Shown: positions 6,891-15,654, counted from the first letter of the stretch. The stretch is DNA of 44,548 bases from Candidatus Cloacimonadota bacterium (GCA_023954715.1 JAGSHD010000024.1:1-44548); one strand, 5' to 3'. The notes: generated by a model not told the origin, from the letters alone. Translations and numbers: made by a program.

Positions 6891-7823
6891 ATGAAGTACT
6901 TTTTGGTTTTTGTATTTTTATGTAATTTGACTCAAAACTTTGCATTAGATCAACATAACTTGTTTGAAAAACTCTATGGTGTAAGTAAAACGATCAGCTC
7001 ATCTCCATGGCATATAGAGTCAGTTCACTGGAACATAAAAACTCTAGTTTCTAAAACGGTTTCTCTAAGAGCTGGTTTTTTTAAAGAAAATGATCAAGTG
7101 CCTTTTAAAGGTAATATCTTGTATTTAGAAGGATTAGGGGATTCTATGTTGAATCATGATCCATACTTTAAAATCCTATCAGATGAAGGATACAGAGTTA
7201 TTTCTTTTGATTATATGGGGCAGGGTGGGTCCGAAGGTTCAATGAACGATACTCGTTTGTATGATAAAGTAGATAAAAAGAGTATTTCAGTAATGGCTAA
7301 ATTCATATATCAAAGATTTAAAAGAAAAGAAGGGGATCAAAAAGTTCGTTTAATTGGCTGGTCAACCGGAGGCTTAGCTAGTTATATGTTAGCTGTTGAA
7401 GGCTGGGCAGATCAAGTGGTTTTAATCGCTCCAGGCCTAGCTCCAAAATTAATTGTTGGAGATAAATTTAAAATTACGATGGGCACTTTAACTAGTGCAC
7501 AATACTTAGATAACAAAGATCCTCATGTAGATATGATAAAACCAAATAGCCCCATTAAAGTGCCATTTTTTGCAAGTAACTTAATTGCTACATCATTAGT
7601 ATCTTCAAAAAAAACTATAGGCTCCCATATAAAAGGCTTAGTTTTTACCGGGGGAGATGATCGTTATGTATTTCATAAACGGACAAAGCGCCTGATCAAT
7701 AAAAATGCTTCTCACTTTGAGATATATCATTATTCAAAAGCAAAGCATGAAATTCATAATGAAATAAAAGAAACACGCTTAGATCTGTATAAAAAGACTA
7801 TAGAGTTTTTTAATAGTTATTAA
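6891..7823 (+). CDS. Exported alpha/beta hydrolase (lysophospholipase-like)
   Basis: A 310-residue alpha/beta hydrolase of the serine aminopeptidase/monoglyceride-lipase group with a Sec signal peptide (MKYFLVFVFLCNLTQNFA), hence periplasmic or outer-membrane associated. Visible motifs are YLEGLGDS near residues 84-91 (oxyanion region), FDYMGQGGSEGS near 111-122, the nucleophile elbow GWSTGG near 160-165, a probable acid in GGDDRY and the probable catalytic His in KAKHEIHNE near the C-terminus. The substrate is unknown; esters or lysophospholipids are usual for the group. The mature N-terminus carries FEKLYGVSKT, shared with the protein at 5197. Confidence 0.88.
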   Translation: MKYFLVFVFLCNLTQNFALDQHNLFEKLYGVSKTISSSPWHIESVHWNIKTLVSKTVSLRAGFFKENDQVPFKGNILYLEGLGDSMLNHDPYFKILSDEGYRVISFDYMGQGGSEGSMNDTRLYDKVDKKSISVMAKFIYQRFKRKEGDQKVRLIGWSTGGLASYMLAVEGWADQVVLIAPGLAPKLIVGDKFKITMGTLTSAQYLDNKDPHVDMIKPNSPIKVPFFASNLIATSLVSSKKTIGSHIKGLVFTGGDDRYVFHKRTKRLINKNASHFEIYHYSKAKHEIHNEIKETRLDLYKKTIEFFNSY

Positions 7824-7824
7824 C

Positions 7825-7858
7825 AAAATGATGGCATTCAAATAATGCCATCATTTTT
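7825..7858. terminator. Bidirectional intrinsic terminator
   Basis: A perfect 14-bp stem AAAATGATGGCATT/AATGCCATCATTTT with a 5-base loop between convergent genes. It has T runs on both strands and can serve both the hydrolase (plus) and the glutathione peroxidase (minus). Confidence 0.9.
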
Positions 7859-7861
7859 CGT

Positions 7862-8341
7862 TTAGTTTAAAAGTTTTTCAATATCAGCAATCATACTTGA
7901 TGGCTCGTCTTTTGGTGCAAAGCGTTTGATTGAAGTGCCATCTTTAGAAACAAGAAACTTCGTAAAGTTCCACTTAATGGCTTTTGTACCTAATAGACCT
8001 GGTGCCTTTTCTTTTAAAAAATCATATAAGGGATGGGCATCTTTACCGTTTACGTTGATCTTTTGAAAAACTGGAAACTCAACACCAAACTTTACCTGAC
8101 AAAATGTTTGAATCTCTTGATCTGTACCTGGTTCTTGTCCTCCAAATTGGTTACATGGAAACCCTAAGACTTCGAGTCCTTGATCTCTATACTTTTCATA
8201 TAGTTCTTCTAAACCTTCGTATTGCCCAGTGAGTCCACAAGCTGATGCTGTGTTGACTATAATAAGTGTCTTGTCTTTGTAGTCTGACATTGATACAACT
8301 TCATCTGAAGCATTTTTGAACTCAAAATTATATAATTCCAT
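7862..8341 (-). CDS. gpx: Glutathione peroxidase-family thiol peroxidase
   Basis: A 159-residue cytosolic peroxidase of the GPx family, which reduces hydroperoxides using glutathione or thioredoxin. The peroxidatic Cys35 lies in [12 protein letters not shown], and the family signature [13 protein letters not shown] carries a second Cys. The C-terminal WNFTKFLV supplies the Trp and Asn of the catalytic tetrad, and Gln in GGQEPG completes it. [11 protein letters not shown] holds the Cys that acts as resolving residue in bacterial and plant thioredoxin-dependent members, so thioredoxin is the likelier reductant (known from the family). Length is standard. GGA lies before the ATG. It appears to be a single-gene unit. 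Confidence 0.95.
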   Translation of the reverse strand: MELYNFEFKNASDEVVSMSDYKDKTLIIVNTASACGLTGQYEGLEELYEKYRDQGLEVLGFPCNQFGGQEPGTDQEIQTFCQVKFGVEFPVFQKINVNGKDAHPLYDFLKEKAPGLLGTKAIKWNFTKFLVSKDGTSIKRFAPKDEPSSMIADIEKLLN

Positions 8342-8574
8342 TATTATCCTATAGTTAATTTTTTAGTTTTAGAAAATATAAAATACTATAGTTTAAAATA
8401 AATCAACAGGGAGCACCCAGATAATTTATAACCATTTATGCTGTCTATAGCATTATGGTTCATTGACTTAAGTTTAACAATTAATAAAAATCTCATTTTG
8501 AGACAAATCTATTTTTCTTAAGTTATATTGAAAATTATGTTATTATTTATGAAAGTATAAATCTTTATACAAAT

Positions 8575-8647
8575 GGGTGATTAGCTCAGCTGGGAGAGCG
8601 CCTGCCTTGCACGCAGGAGGTCAGCGGTTCGATCCCGCTATCATCCA
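8575..8647 (+). tRNA. tRNA-Ala(TGC), copy 2
   Basis: A 73-base tRNA gene identical to that at 359-431, here isolated from any rRNA gene. Anticodon TGC, no encoded CCA. The first bases after the tRNA and the CTCTGATA stem of the following terminator are also shared with copy 1. Confidence 0.97.
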
Positions 8648-8651
8648 CTAT

Positions 8652-8686
8652 AAAAAACCTCTGATAAAATTATCAGAGGTTTTTTT
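8652..8686 (+). terminator. Intrinsic terminator after tRNA-Ala copy 2
   Basis: AAAAAACCTCTGATAA pairs with TTATCAGAGGTTTTTT with a small loop. It can work in both directions and also lies downstream of the minus-strand gene that ends at 8708. Confidence 0.9.
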
Positions 8687-8707
8687 ATGACTTGTTATTT
8701 AGGGTGA

Positions 8708-10096
8708 TTAACCCAATTTTGACTTAGCATCATTCAAGGCAGTTTTGAGTCCTTCTTCAATTACAGGATGATAAAATGGCATGTCTAACATTTGATCTAC
8801 CGTTAATTTACTCTGATGGGACCAAGCTAATAGATGAGATAAGTTTTCTGCTCTTGGACCAATCATTTCTGCACCTAAAAGCCTTCGATTATTTTTATCA
8901 AAGTAAACATGCAATGCTCCTTTGTTAACAAGCATGACTCTACTTCTTCCTTGGCCTGTAAAGGATACTTTACCACTCACAAAATCAATGTTATTTTGTG
9001 TTAACACATCATGGGAGTCTCCTACCATAGCGAGTTGAGGGTCACAAAAAACAACAGATAGCTGTGATCTCCTAAGTCCACTTTTAATGTTTGGGTAGAG
9101 TGCTGCATTCGTGCCAGCGATACGACCTTCATCAGATGCTTCATGTAATAGGGGTAGCTCGTTGTTGGCGTCTCCAGCTATAAAAATGTTTGAGTCTGAG
9201 CATTGCATGGTGTGAGAGTCAAAGATTGGTCCACCTCTATCATTTAGGGCAAGACCTGTATTTTCGATTTGAATATTATCGGTGTTTGGTTTACGACCAG
9301 TAGTGACCAATACCTTTTCAAAATCTTGAGTTTGTAGATTGCCATTGTTATCTAAATATTCAATTTGTACATTGGTAGCGCTAGGAGTTAACTTTTTTAT
9401 TTCAGAGCAATATTGAAGATCTAACTCTTCTGATAAGACCTCTTTGCTTAGGGTTTTCAAATGGGGGTCTGTTAAAACTCCAACCCGTCCTCCACGACCA
9501 AATATAGTAGTTTTAACATGTAACCTATGAAGAGCTTGTCCTAATTCTAGGCCGATAACACCAGGCCCAATTACAGCAACGGATGAGGGTAGTGTTTGCA
9601 TATCAAAAATATCGTCGTTGGTCATCAATCGATCTCCAAGATTTTGATAGTCATTTGGTATAAAGGTTCGAGATCCTGTAGCGATTACAATAGATTTAGC
9701 TTTTATAATTTGACCATTGTCTAATTGAAGGGTGTTTGAATCAATAAATTGAGCCTTTGCTTTAAACAAATGCTCCTTTTTGAAGTTATTAACTCCTTCA
9801 ACAACAAATCCTACAAAGCGATCTCTCTCAAACTTTACTCGATCCATGACCTTTTTGCCATCTACTTGGACTTCACCGTTTATAAGTCCACCAAAAGGTT
9901 TGATGGACTCTGCGTGATGGATGGCATCAGCGGCTGCGATTAAGAGTTTACTTGGCATACAACCTACTCGAGCACAGGTTGTTCCATATACTGCTTCTTC
10001 AATTAAAGCAATTGAGTCTGTATGTTTGATGGCAGCTTTGTATGCTCCCATACCAGCAGTTCCAGTTCCTATAATAGCTACATCTACGTTTATCAT
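8708..10096 (-). CDS. Dihydrolipoyl dehydrogenase-like flavoprotein disulfide reductase
   Basis: A 462-residue class I pyridine nucleotide-disulfide oxidoreductase, cytosolic, using FAD and NAD(P)H. The N-terminal Rossmann motif is GTGTAGMGA (residues 10-18), the redox-active disulfide is in TTCARVGCMPSKL (~39-51), the NAD(P)-binding motif is GPGVIGLELG (~177-186), the FAD motif is FIAGDAN (~305-311) and the dimer-interface His-Glu pair is HPVIEEG near residue 443. CARVGCMPSK departs from the usual CLNxGCxPSK of lipoamide dehydrogenases but is known in dihydrolipoamide-dehydrogenase homologues of marine bacteria. No 2-oxoacid dehydrogenase E1 or E2 gene is beside it, so the substrate (lipoamide, another disulfide, or a quinone) is uncertain. 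Confidence 0.88.
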   Translation of the reverse strand: MINVDVAIIGTGTAGMGAYKAAIKHTDSIALIEEAVYGTTCARVGCMPSKLLIAAADAIHHAESIKPFGGLINGEVQVDGKKVMDRVKFERDRFVGFVVEGVNNFKKEHLFKAKAQFIDSNTLQLDNGQIIKAKSIVIATGSRTFIPNDYQNLGDRLMTNDDIFDMQTLPSSVAVIGPGVIGLELGQALHRLHVKTTIFGRGGRVGVLTDPHLKTLSKEVLSEELDLQYCSEIKKLTPSATNVQIEYLDNNGNLQTQDFEKVLVTTGRKPNTDNIQIENTGLALNDRGGPIFDSHTMQCSDSNIFIAGDANNELPLLHEASDEGRIAGTNAALYPNIKSGLRRSQLSVVFCDPQLAMVGDSHDVLTQNNIDFVSGKVSFTGQGRSRVMLVNKGALHVYFDKNNRRLLGAEMIGPRAENLSHLLAWSHQSKLTVDQMLDMPFYHPVIEEGLKTALNDAKSKLG

Positions 10097-10235
10097 ATCT
10101 TATCCTATTTTTTAAATTTTTAATTAGTTTCTATATTAAATCGAATTTTGGTCGTTGATGACAGGGATTGATTACAATATTATTTTCTAAGATCATAGTT
10201 TTTATTTTTGAAAGAAATTATGTAAATGAAAAATG

Positions 10236-10244
10236 TGCTAGAAT
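10236..10244 (+). promoter_or_regulatory. Extended -10 promoter for the SagB-type gene
   Basis: TGC followed by TAGAAT forms an extended -10 element about 47 bases before the ATG at 10291. No good -35 is at the right distance, which is normal for extended -10 promoters. Position is by inspection only. Confidence 0.4.
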
Positions 10245-10290
10245 CAAGCAGAATAGAAAGGTAATTTTTTAGTAACTTTAAGGGATCAAA

Positions 10291-11901
10291 ATGGATACAA
10301 ACTCAGAAATAGTTTACTCATATCACGATCGAACAAAACATCGTTATGATAGGTATGCTCTAGGGCCTCCATTTATGGATTGGAGTAATCAACCAAATCC
10401 TTTTCGCTTTTTTAGGGGATCCAAGTTACTCCGACTACCCTTTACTACGATTAATGACTTTTCTTATGCAGATGTTTTTTCTTGCCAAGCAATAGAAACT
10501 CAAAATAGTGATGTACAAACTTTGGGTTTTATTTTTGAGTTATCTATGGGTTTATCTGGCTGGAAATCAATCGAGTCTTCTTCTTGGTCTTTAAGAATGA
10601 ATCCAAGCTCTGGTAACCTTCATCCGTGTGAGATCTACTTAATTTTAAACAACTTAGAAGAGGATGACGAGACAAAGCTCTATCACTATACTCCGTTTTG
10701 GCATGGTTTAGAGTCTATTGGGACTATCGCTTCAAGTGAGTCAAAAGTTGTTGATAACAACTCCTATATGATAATGAGTAGTATCTTTTGGCGTGAAGCA
10801 TGGAAATACGGAGAGAGAGCTTTTCGATATTGTCAGTTAGATATGGGACATAGTATTGCAGCAGTATCTATTTCGGCTAAAATGATGGGCTATGATCTCA
10901 AAAGAGATTATAATTATTCTCAAAAAGTGGCTCATGACTTACTTAAAATAGATCAATCCAATAGGCATGATTTAGAAAGAGAAGATCTTGAACTTGGAGC
11001 TTGGTTAGTACCTTCTAAAGATGACTTTGTGGCCAATAAAGGATATTTATCTAACTTAGAAGTAAAAGATATTCATTTGGATGTAAATCAATTGAGTAGA
11101 GATCATAGAAAGTGGAGTGCTATCGAGCAAGTAGCAGATGCAACTCTAGCGATCCCAAAATCAAGCCCTAAGCCCGATGACATAAGTTATTCAAGAGAAA
11201 AGAACCCAAAAGATTACAATGCGATTCAGTTAATACGACAAAGGCGTAGTGCAGCCTCTTATGATGGAGTTACGAGTATAAGTCTAACAGAGTTTAAATG
11301 TATGCTATCACAAACCTTGTATCAGAAAAATGTAGCACCTTTTGACTTTTTTGATGGGCCACCAAAAGTACATTTTTTGATTTTTGTTCATCGAGTGATT
11401 GGTTTAGACAGCGGTTTATATATCTTTGTAAGAAACCACAGTCATCTTTCTGAGCTCAAAAACAGCCTCAATCCAAAGTTTGAATGGCAGCAAATAGAAG
11501 ATGCATCAATTCCATTATATTTATTGCAAAAAGGGGATTATAAGTTGCAGGCAGAGAGCATCAGTTGTGGTCAAAGTATCGCTAGTGACTCAGCTTTTAG
11601 CTTAGGAATGTTAAGTCGTTTTGATAAAGAAGTTAGCTTGAATCCCTCAAGCTATAAAGATTTATATTGGGAGTGTGGGGCGCTAGGGCAGCTATTATAT
11701 CTTGAAGCCGAAAGGTTTGAGGTTCGAGCAACTGGGATTGGATGTTTTTTTGATGATGAATGTCATAGATTAGCAGGAATCAAAGACAAAAGTTTTCAAA
11801 GCCTGTATCACTTTACTATTGGTGGACCAGTTAATGACATGCGTTTTACCAGTTTGAGTGCATATCATCATTTAACAAATGAGGCATATTTGAACGTGTG
11901 A
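10291..11901 (+). CDS. SagB/ThcOx-type tandem nitroreductase-family protein
   Basis: A 536-residue protein with two nitroreductase-fold domains. Domain 1 (residues ~70-260) shows WSLRMNPSSGNLHPCEIYLI near 100-119, the classical SagB-type FMN-binding block. Domain 2 (~305-530) starts with IQLIRQRRSAASYDG near 312-326 and ends with TGIGCFFDDECHRLAG. SagB/ThcOx enzymes use FMN to oxidise azolines in thiazole/oxazole-modified peptides, but full-length tandem forms like this also occur alone in many bacteria with no known peptide substrate. No cyclodehydratase (YcaO) or precursor peptide gene is near it here, so its role is open; a general FMN oxidoreductase is the safe call. It is flanked by its own promoter and is monocistronic. 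Confidence 0.88.
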   Translation: MDTNSEIVYSYHDRTKHRYDRYALGPPFMDWSNQPNPFRFFRGSKLLRLPFTTINDFSYADVFSCQAIETQNSDVQTLGFIFELSMGLSGWKSIESSSWSLRMNPSSGNLHPCEIYLILNNLEEDDETKLYHYTPFWHGLESIGTIASSESKVVDNNSYMIMSSIFWREAWKYGERAFRYCQLDMGHSIAAVSISAKMMGYDLKRDYNYSQKVAHDLLKIDQSNRHDLEREDLELGAWLVPSKDDFVANKGYLSNLEVKDIHLDVNQLSRDHRKWSAIEQVADATLAIPKSSPKPDDISYSREKNPKDYNAIQLIRQRRSAASYDGVTSISLTEFKCMLSQTLYQKNVAPFDFFDGPPKVHFLIFVHRVIGLDSGLYIFVRNHSHLSELKNSLNPKFEWQQIEDASIPLYLLQKGDYKLQAESISCGQSIASDSAFSLGMLSRFDKEVSLNPSSYKDLYWECGALGQLLYLEAERFEVRATGIGCFFDDECHRLAGIKDKSFQSLYHFTIGGPVNDMRFTSLSAYHHLTNEAYLNV

Positions 11902-12010
11902 TTATCGCTTTTACTTTAGTTAATTATTGGTCAACCTTTAGTGCATTCTCTTAAAGTAGTGAATGGGTAATATTTAAAATGTTGTCGAGATAACAAATTG
12001 TAAACTTAGT

Positions 12011-12039
12011 TTGATACCCTTATTTTTTACATTTAATAT
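12011..12039 (+). promoter_or_regulatory. Sigma70-type promoter of the cysteine synthase gene
   Basis: TTGATA (12011-12016), a 17-base spacer and TAATAT (12034-12039) followed by GGG. It lies about 100 bases before the GTG start. The TTTAATATGGG context resembles the promoter of the subtilase at 16490-16517. Confidence 0.6.
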
Positions 12040-12142
12040 GGGTGAAATATAGGAGTTAGTGGAAAAAACTGGGGTTATTTTTAATTTACACTAGAAATCT
12101 AAGTAGAATCAGTCTATTTTTATAACTTACCAAGGAGATACA

Positions 12143-13075
12143 GTGGGAAAAATATATAATGACATAACAAAATTGATAGGGAACACACCCTTAGTTAGAG
12201 TACAAAAGTTACTAAAAAATAATGACGTAGATCTGTTACTAAAGTTAGAGTCATTCAACCCGTTTTCGAGCGTAAAAGACCGCATTGGTCTAGCTATGAT
12301 AGAAGATGCTGAGAGACAAGGACACTTAAAAGATGGGATGGTCATTGTAGAAGCAACTAGCGGGAATACTGGTATAGGTCTAGCTTTTGTAGCAGCTGTA
12401 AAAGGATATGAAGTCATTTTAACAATGCCCGATTCAATGACTTTAGAGCGACGTAACATGTTAAAATCCTTAGGAGTAAAACTAGAGTTAACACCAGGAG
12501 CAAAAGGCATGAATGGCGCAATTGACTTAGCTAGGAAAATAGCTGAAGATTTGCCAAATGCGTGGACACCAAAACAATTTGATAATGCTGCAAACCCACA
12601 GGTTCATGTGGAGACTACAGGACCAGAGATTTGGTCTGATACAGATGGTATGGTAGATATCTTTGTAGCTGGTGTCGGGACAGGTGGTACTGTTACTGGG
12701 ACAGGTAAATATTTAAAGTCTAAAAACTCTGCTATTCAAGTGGTAGCTGTTGAGCCCGAAGCATCTGCTGTTTTAAGTGGTGGTGAGCCAGGCCCACATA
12801 TTATTCAAGGTATTGGTGCTGGATTTATTCCAAATAACTATCAATCAGAATATATAGATGAAGTAATCCAAGTAAGCAATCAAGATGCTATTTCAACCAC
12901 ACGAAATTTGGTTAAAAATGAGGCAATTTTTGCTGGAGTTTCTTCAGGAGCTATTGCACATGCAGCTTTACAAATTGCATCTCGTCCTGAAAATAAAGGT
13001 AAAACGATTGTAGCTATGGTTTGTGACTTTGGAGAAAGATATTTATCTAATCCAGTGTATAGCGAACTAGATTAG
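12143..13075 (+). CDS. cysK: Cysteine synthase (O-acetylserine sulfhydrylase)
   Basis: A 310-residue PLP enzyme that makes L-cysteine from O-acetylserine and sulfide in the cytosol. The PLP lysine is Lys45 in SSVKDRIGLAM. TSGNTGIGLA (~70-79) binds the substrate carboxylate and GTGGTVTGTGKYLK (~178-191) binds the PLP phosphate. The C-terminal region has EAIFAGVSSGA. Length and order are standard. The start is a GTG with AAGGAG 5 bases upstream, which fixes it. A sigma70 promoter and a strong terminator bracket the gene, so it is monocistronic; no CysE neighbour is present. The paralogue cysM or cystathionine beta-synthase is possible but less likely given the motifs. Confidence 0.95.
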   Translation: MGKIYNDITKLIGNTPLVRVQKLLKNNDVDLLLKLESFNPFSSVKDRIGLAMIEDAERQGHLKDGMVIVEATSGNTGIGLAFVAAVKGYEVILTMPDSMTLERRNMLKSLGVKLELTPGAKGMNGAIDLARKIAEDLPNAWTPKQFDNAANPQVHVETTGPEIWSDTDGMVDIFVAGVGTGGTVTGTGKYLKSKNSAIQVVAVEPEASAVLSGGEPGPHIIQGIGAGFIPNNYQSEYIDEVIQVSNQDAISTTRNLVKNEAIFAGVSSGAIAHAALQIASRPENKGKTIVAMVCDFGERYLSNPVYSELD

Positions 13076-13117
13076 ATAGTTGAATCATTACAATTTTTTT
13101 TGATTTATGATTAAGAT

Positions 13118-13148
13118 AAAACTTACCCTTATAGTGGGTAAGTTTTTT
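13118..13148 (+). terminator. Intrinsic terminator after cysK
   Basis: AAAACTTACCC pairs with GGGTAAGTTTT around a 7-base loop, followed by more T residues, 43 bases after the stop codon. Confidence 0.93.
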
Positions 13149-13216
13149 GTTTATGGAGTATCATCTCCATGTGACTTGTATTCGCTATTGAAGCAGCGTG
13201 TTTTGAGTAGTTTGCT

Positions 13217-13756
13217 ATGAATTTATTATTTAGATTATTTCTCTTGTGTTTATCTTACCCATTTCAACAAAGAATAGGGTTTTTAGACAAAGTTGTTACT
13301 AAGTTTAGAGCTCTTCCCACTGATTTGGATTTAAATTTTCATGTGAATAACGGGGTTTATTTTTCAATGATGGATCTTGGTCGTTTTGATCATATCTTTC
13401 GCTGTAAGGTTATATCTAGAATTGTTAAAGAAAATCTTTATCCTGTAGTAGCTTCTCAAACCATACGATTTCAAAAGTCTATAAAGTGCTTTCAAGTATT
13501 TTATATACATACTCAAGTGATTGGTTGGGATGAAAAATTTATCTTTCTACAGCAAAAATTTGTAGATAAACAAGACGATACGATAGCGCTTGCAGTAGTT
13601 AAGGCTCGGGTAAAGTGTCGAGATAAAAGAAACTTTACACCAAGTGAAGTGTTTCACTTGTGTGGAATCAATGACTCATCTCCACCTATACCAAATTGGG
13701 TTTATGATTGGATTCAATCAGAAGAAGCTATGTTAGGTGATTTGTCTGATAATTAA
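13217..13756 (+). CDS. THEM6-like hotdog-fold acyl-CoA thioesterase
   Basis: A 179-residue protein with the hotdog pattern of the THEM6/4HBT group. The key block is DLDLNFHVNNGVYFSMMDLG (residues ~35-54), in which Asp and the H-V-N-N motif sit where the active site lies in 4-hydroxybenzoyl-CoA thioesterases. It is followed by RFQKSIKCFQVFYIHTQV and a central strand EKFIFLQQKFV. The first ~20 residues are hydrophobic, which may anchor it to the membrane. It would hydrolyse acyl-CoA esters; the acyl chain is unknown. There is no strong ribosome binding site before the ATG, so the start is somewhat uncertain. Confidence 0.82.
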   Translation: MNLLFRLFLLCLSYPFQQRIGFLDKVVTKFRALPTDLDLNFHVNNGVYFSMMDLGRFDHIFRCKVISRIVKENLYPVVASQTIRFQKSIKCFQVFYIHTQVIGWDEKFIFLQQKFVDKQDDTIALAVVKARVKCRDKRNFTPSEVFHLCGINDSSPPIPNWVYDWIQSEEAMLGDLSDN

Positions 13757-13768
13757 GATTATGCTAAA

Positions 13769-13798
13769 TCATGATCTAGAACCAAGTCTAGATCATGA
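13769..13798. terminator. Hairpin between convergent genes
   Basis: A perfect 12-bp inverted repeat TCATGATCTAGA/TCTAGATCATGA with a 6-base loop lies between two convergent genes. There is no clean T run on either side, so it may be a weak bidirectional terminator or an RNA-stabilising hairpin. Confidence 0.6.
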
Positions 13799-13818
13799 AA
13801 CATGATTTTAGTTTGTCT

Positions 13819-15654
13819 CTATTTGGTCAATTGTATGACATAAGAGATCTCATCACCATTGTAAATACTTTGTCCACTTCCAAATTGCTTTCCTAGCTTC
13901 TCCATGATTCTTTTCATAGGGCGATTACTACTAAAAAAACTTGAAACGATCTCCTTAACGCCTCGGTCTTTGGCATAGTTGATAAGCTTGTTACTGAGAT
14001 ACTTTCCGGTACCATAATGTCGAAAATCTTCGCCAACAACTATCTTTAACTCTAGTCTATTTTTGGTTTGTGTAGGTGAAAGTCTCCCGATAGCTATGAT
14101 TTCATCATCATATTCTCCAACTTTAAAGATACCAAAAGCCATATTGTCTTTATAATCAACATTGACTAGGGTTTGAGCATTATTGTGATCTAGTTTCTTT
14201 GGGATTCCCATGTAGCGATGGTAAAGAGTAGCTATTTGGTGTGAGTAGAAAAAGTCTTGTAATCTTCGTTCATCAGTTACTTTTAATGGTCTAACGATAA
14301 AGTTTTCATTTTTAAATACTTTGTGCTCAGTATATGTATCTGCTTTTCTTTCATCTATGGAGCTATGTTTTTGATCAAAGTATACATAGTGATGACTTTT
14401 CACAAACTTTAATAGATCTTCTCTAAAGTTAGGATGGGCAATGTGGATGAGTTCCATGGCTCTTTGTCTTATGCTTTTACCGTGAAGCTGTGCAATTCCA
14501 AATTCAGTTACAATATAGTGAGCATCTCCTCGTGATGTTACGACTCCCGCTCCTTGATCTAATTGTCCGACTATTCTTGAAATAGTATCGCCTTTTGCAG
14601 TGGAAGGGAGTGCGATGATTGGTTTTCCTCCTTGTGACCTTGCTGCTCCTCTCATAAAGTCTACTTGACCTCCAATTCCTGAATAAAAAGAAGGACCGAG
14701 TGAGTCCGCACAGATTTGTCCTGTTAAATCCACTTGAAGAGCAGAGTTAATACAAATCATTTTTGGATTGCTAGCTATGTTAAAGGGGTCATTTACAAAG
14801 TTAGAAGGATAAAACTCAATTAGAGGGTTTTCATTTAAGTAGTCATATAGCTTATTGGTACCCATGGCAAAACTAGTTAAGCTTCTGTTTTTTAAAATAG
14901 ATTTGTGCTCATTAGTGATGACTCCACTTTTTAATAAATCAATCACACCATCAGACATCATCTCCGTATGTATGCCCAACTCTTTTTTATCATCTAGATA
15001 ATTTAAGATGGCATCTGGTATAGATCCAATACCAAGTTGCAATGTAGATCCATCAGAAATAAGTGAAGCTACATTTTGAGCAATGGCATCAATAACAGGA
15101 TCACTCTCAAAACCAGGGATTTGAGGGAGTTCTTCTTCTTCATTTACGACATAATCAAAAGAATCATAAGGAATAAAAGTGCGCCCAAAAGTCCGAGGCA
15201 TTTTCGGGTTAATTTGAGCGATAAGCACTTTAGCGTTTTCAATGGCGGCACGTACAACATCTACACTCACACCTAAACTACACATCCCATGTTTATCAGG
15301 AGGTGATACAGATACTAAAGCGGTATGAATTGGAAATGATCCAGAGGCAAAGAGTCTAGGAATCTCAGATAAAAATATAGGAGTATAATCGGCATAGCCA
15401 AGTTGAACCGACTTTCTGACATTGTGTCCAATAAATAAACTATTGTCTCTTAGGTTCCATTGGCTTGCTTCATTACAATAATCAGCAGCTCCTAGAGTTA
15501 AAATGTGTGTTACTTCATTATCAGAAAACGCTCCTGAATTTTGATGTAAGGCTTTTACTAGAGCGTTTGGTGTAGCGGCACCAGAACCGATGAAAATTCG
15601 TTTCCCTTTAGGAATAGTTAAAATGGCTTGTTTAGGGCTTACAACTTTGGTCAT
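13819..15654 (-). CDS. Acetyl-CoA hydrolase/CoA-transferase fused to GNAT domain
   Basis: A 611-residue two-domain protein. Residues ~1-430 are an acetyl-CoA hydrolase/4-hydroxybutyrate CoA-transferase family unit: GSGAATPNALVKAL (23-36), VSPPDKHGMCSLG (116-128), the probable catalytic Glu231 in GIHTEMMSDG, and the C-terminal-domain motifs GIGGQVDFMRGA and SRGDAHYIVTEFG. Members move CoA between acetate and other carboxylates or hydrolyse acetyl-CoA. Residues ~440-611 are a GNAT acetyltransferase domain (IGRLSPTQ, VVGEDFRHYGTGKYL as the acetyl-CoA-binding A motif). Such fusions exist elsewhere; the GNAT part may sense or transfer acetyl groups, perhaps to a CoA ligase, but this is inference. 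AGAGGT precedes the ATG. It appears monocistronic. Confidence 0.93.
   Translation of the reverse strand: MTKVVSPKQAILTIPKGKRIFIGSGAATPNALVKALHQNSGAFSDNEVTHILTLGAADYCNEASQWNLRDNSLFIGHNVRKSVQLGYADYTPIFLSEIPRLFASGSFPIHTALVSVSPPDKHGMCSLGVSVDVVRAAIENAKVLIAQINPKMPRTFGRTFIPYDSFDYVVNEEEELPQIPGFESDPVIDAIAQNVASLISDGSTLQLGIGSIPDAILNYLDDKKELGIHTEMMSDGVIDLLKSGVITNEHKSILKNRSLTSFAMGTNKLYDYLNENPLIEFYPSNFVNDPFNIASNPKMICINSALQVDLTGQICADSLGPSFYSGIGGQVDFMRGAARSQGGKPIIALPSTAKGDTISRIVGQLDQGAGVVTSRGDAHYIVTEFGIAQLHGKSIRQRAMELIHIAHPNFREDLLKFVKSHHYVYFDQKHSSIDERKADTYTEHKVFKNENFIVRPLKVTDERRLQDFFYSHQIATLYHRYMGIPKKLDHNNAQTLVNVDYKDNMAFGIFKVGEYDDEIIAIGRLSPTQTKNRLELKIVVGEDFRHYGTGKYLSNKLINYAKDRGVKEIVSSFFSSNRPMKRIMEKLGKQFGSGQSIYNGDEISYVIQLTK

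Noticed and set aside
8708..10096. Mercuric reductase
   Set aside because: There is no N-terminal heavy-metal domain, no C-terminal vicinal Cys pair and no mer genes nearby.
12040..12142. Riboswitch or T-box in the cysK leader
   Set aside because: The leader is only about 100 bases and shows no anti-terminator hairpin, T-box sequence or S-box core.
12127..12510. 127-codon antisense ORF in cysK
   Set aside because: It is a reverse-frame shadow of a conserved enzyme gene.
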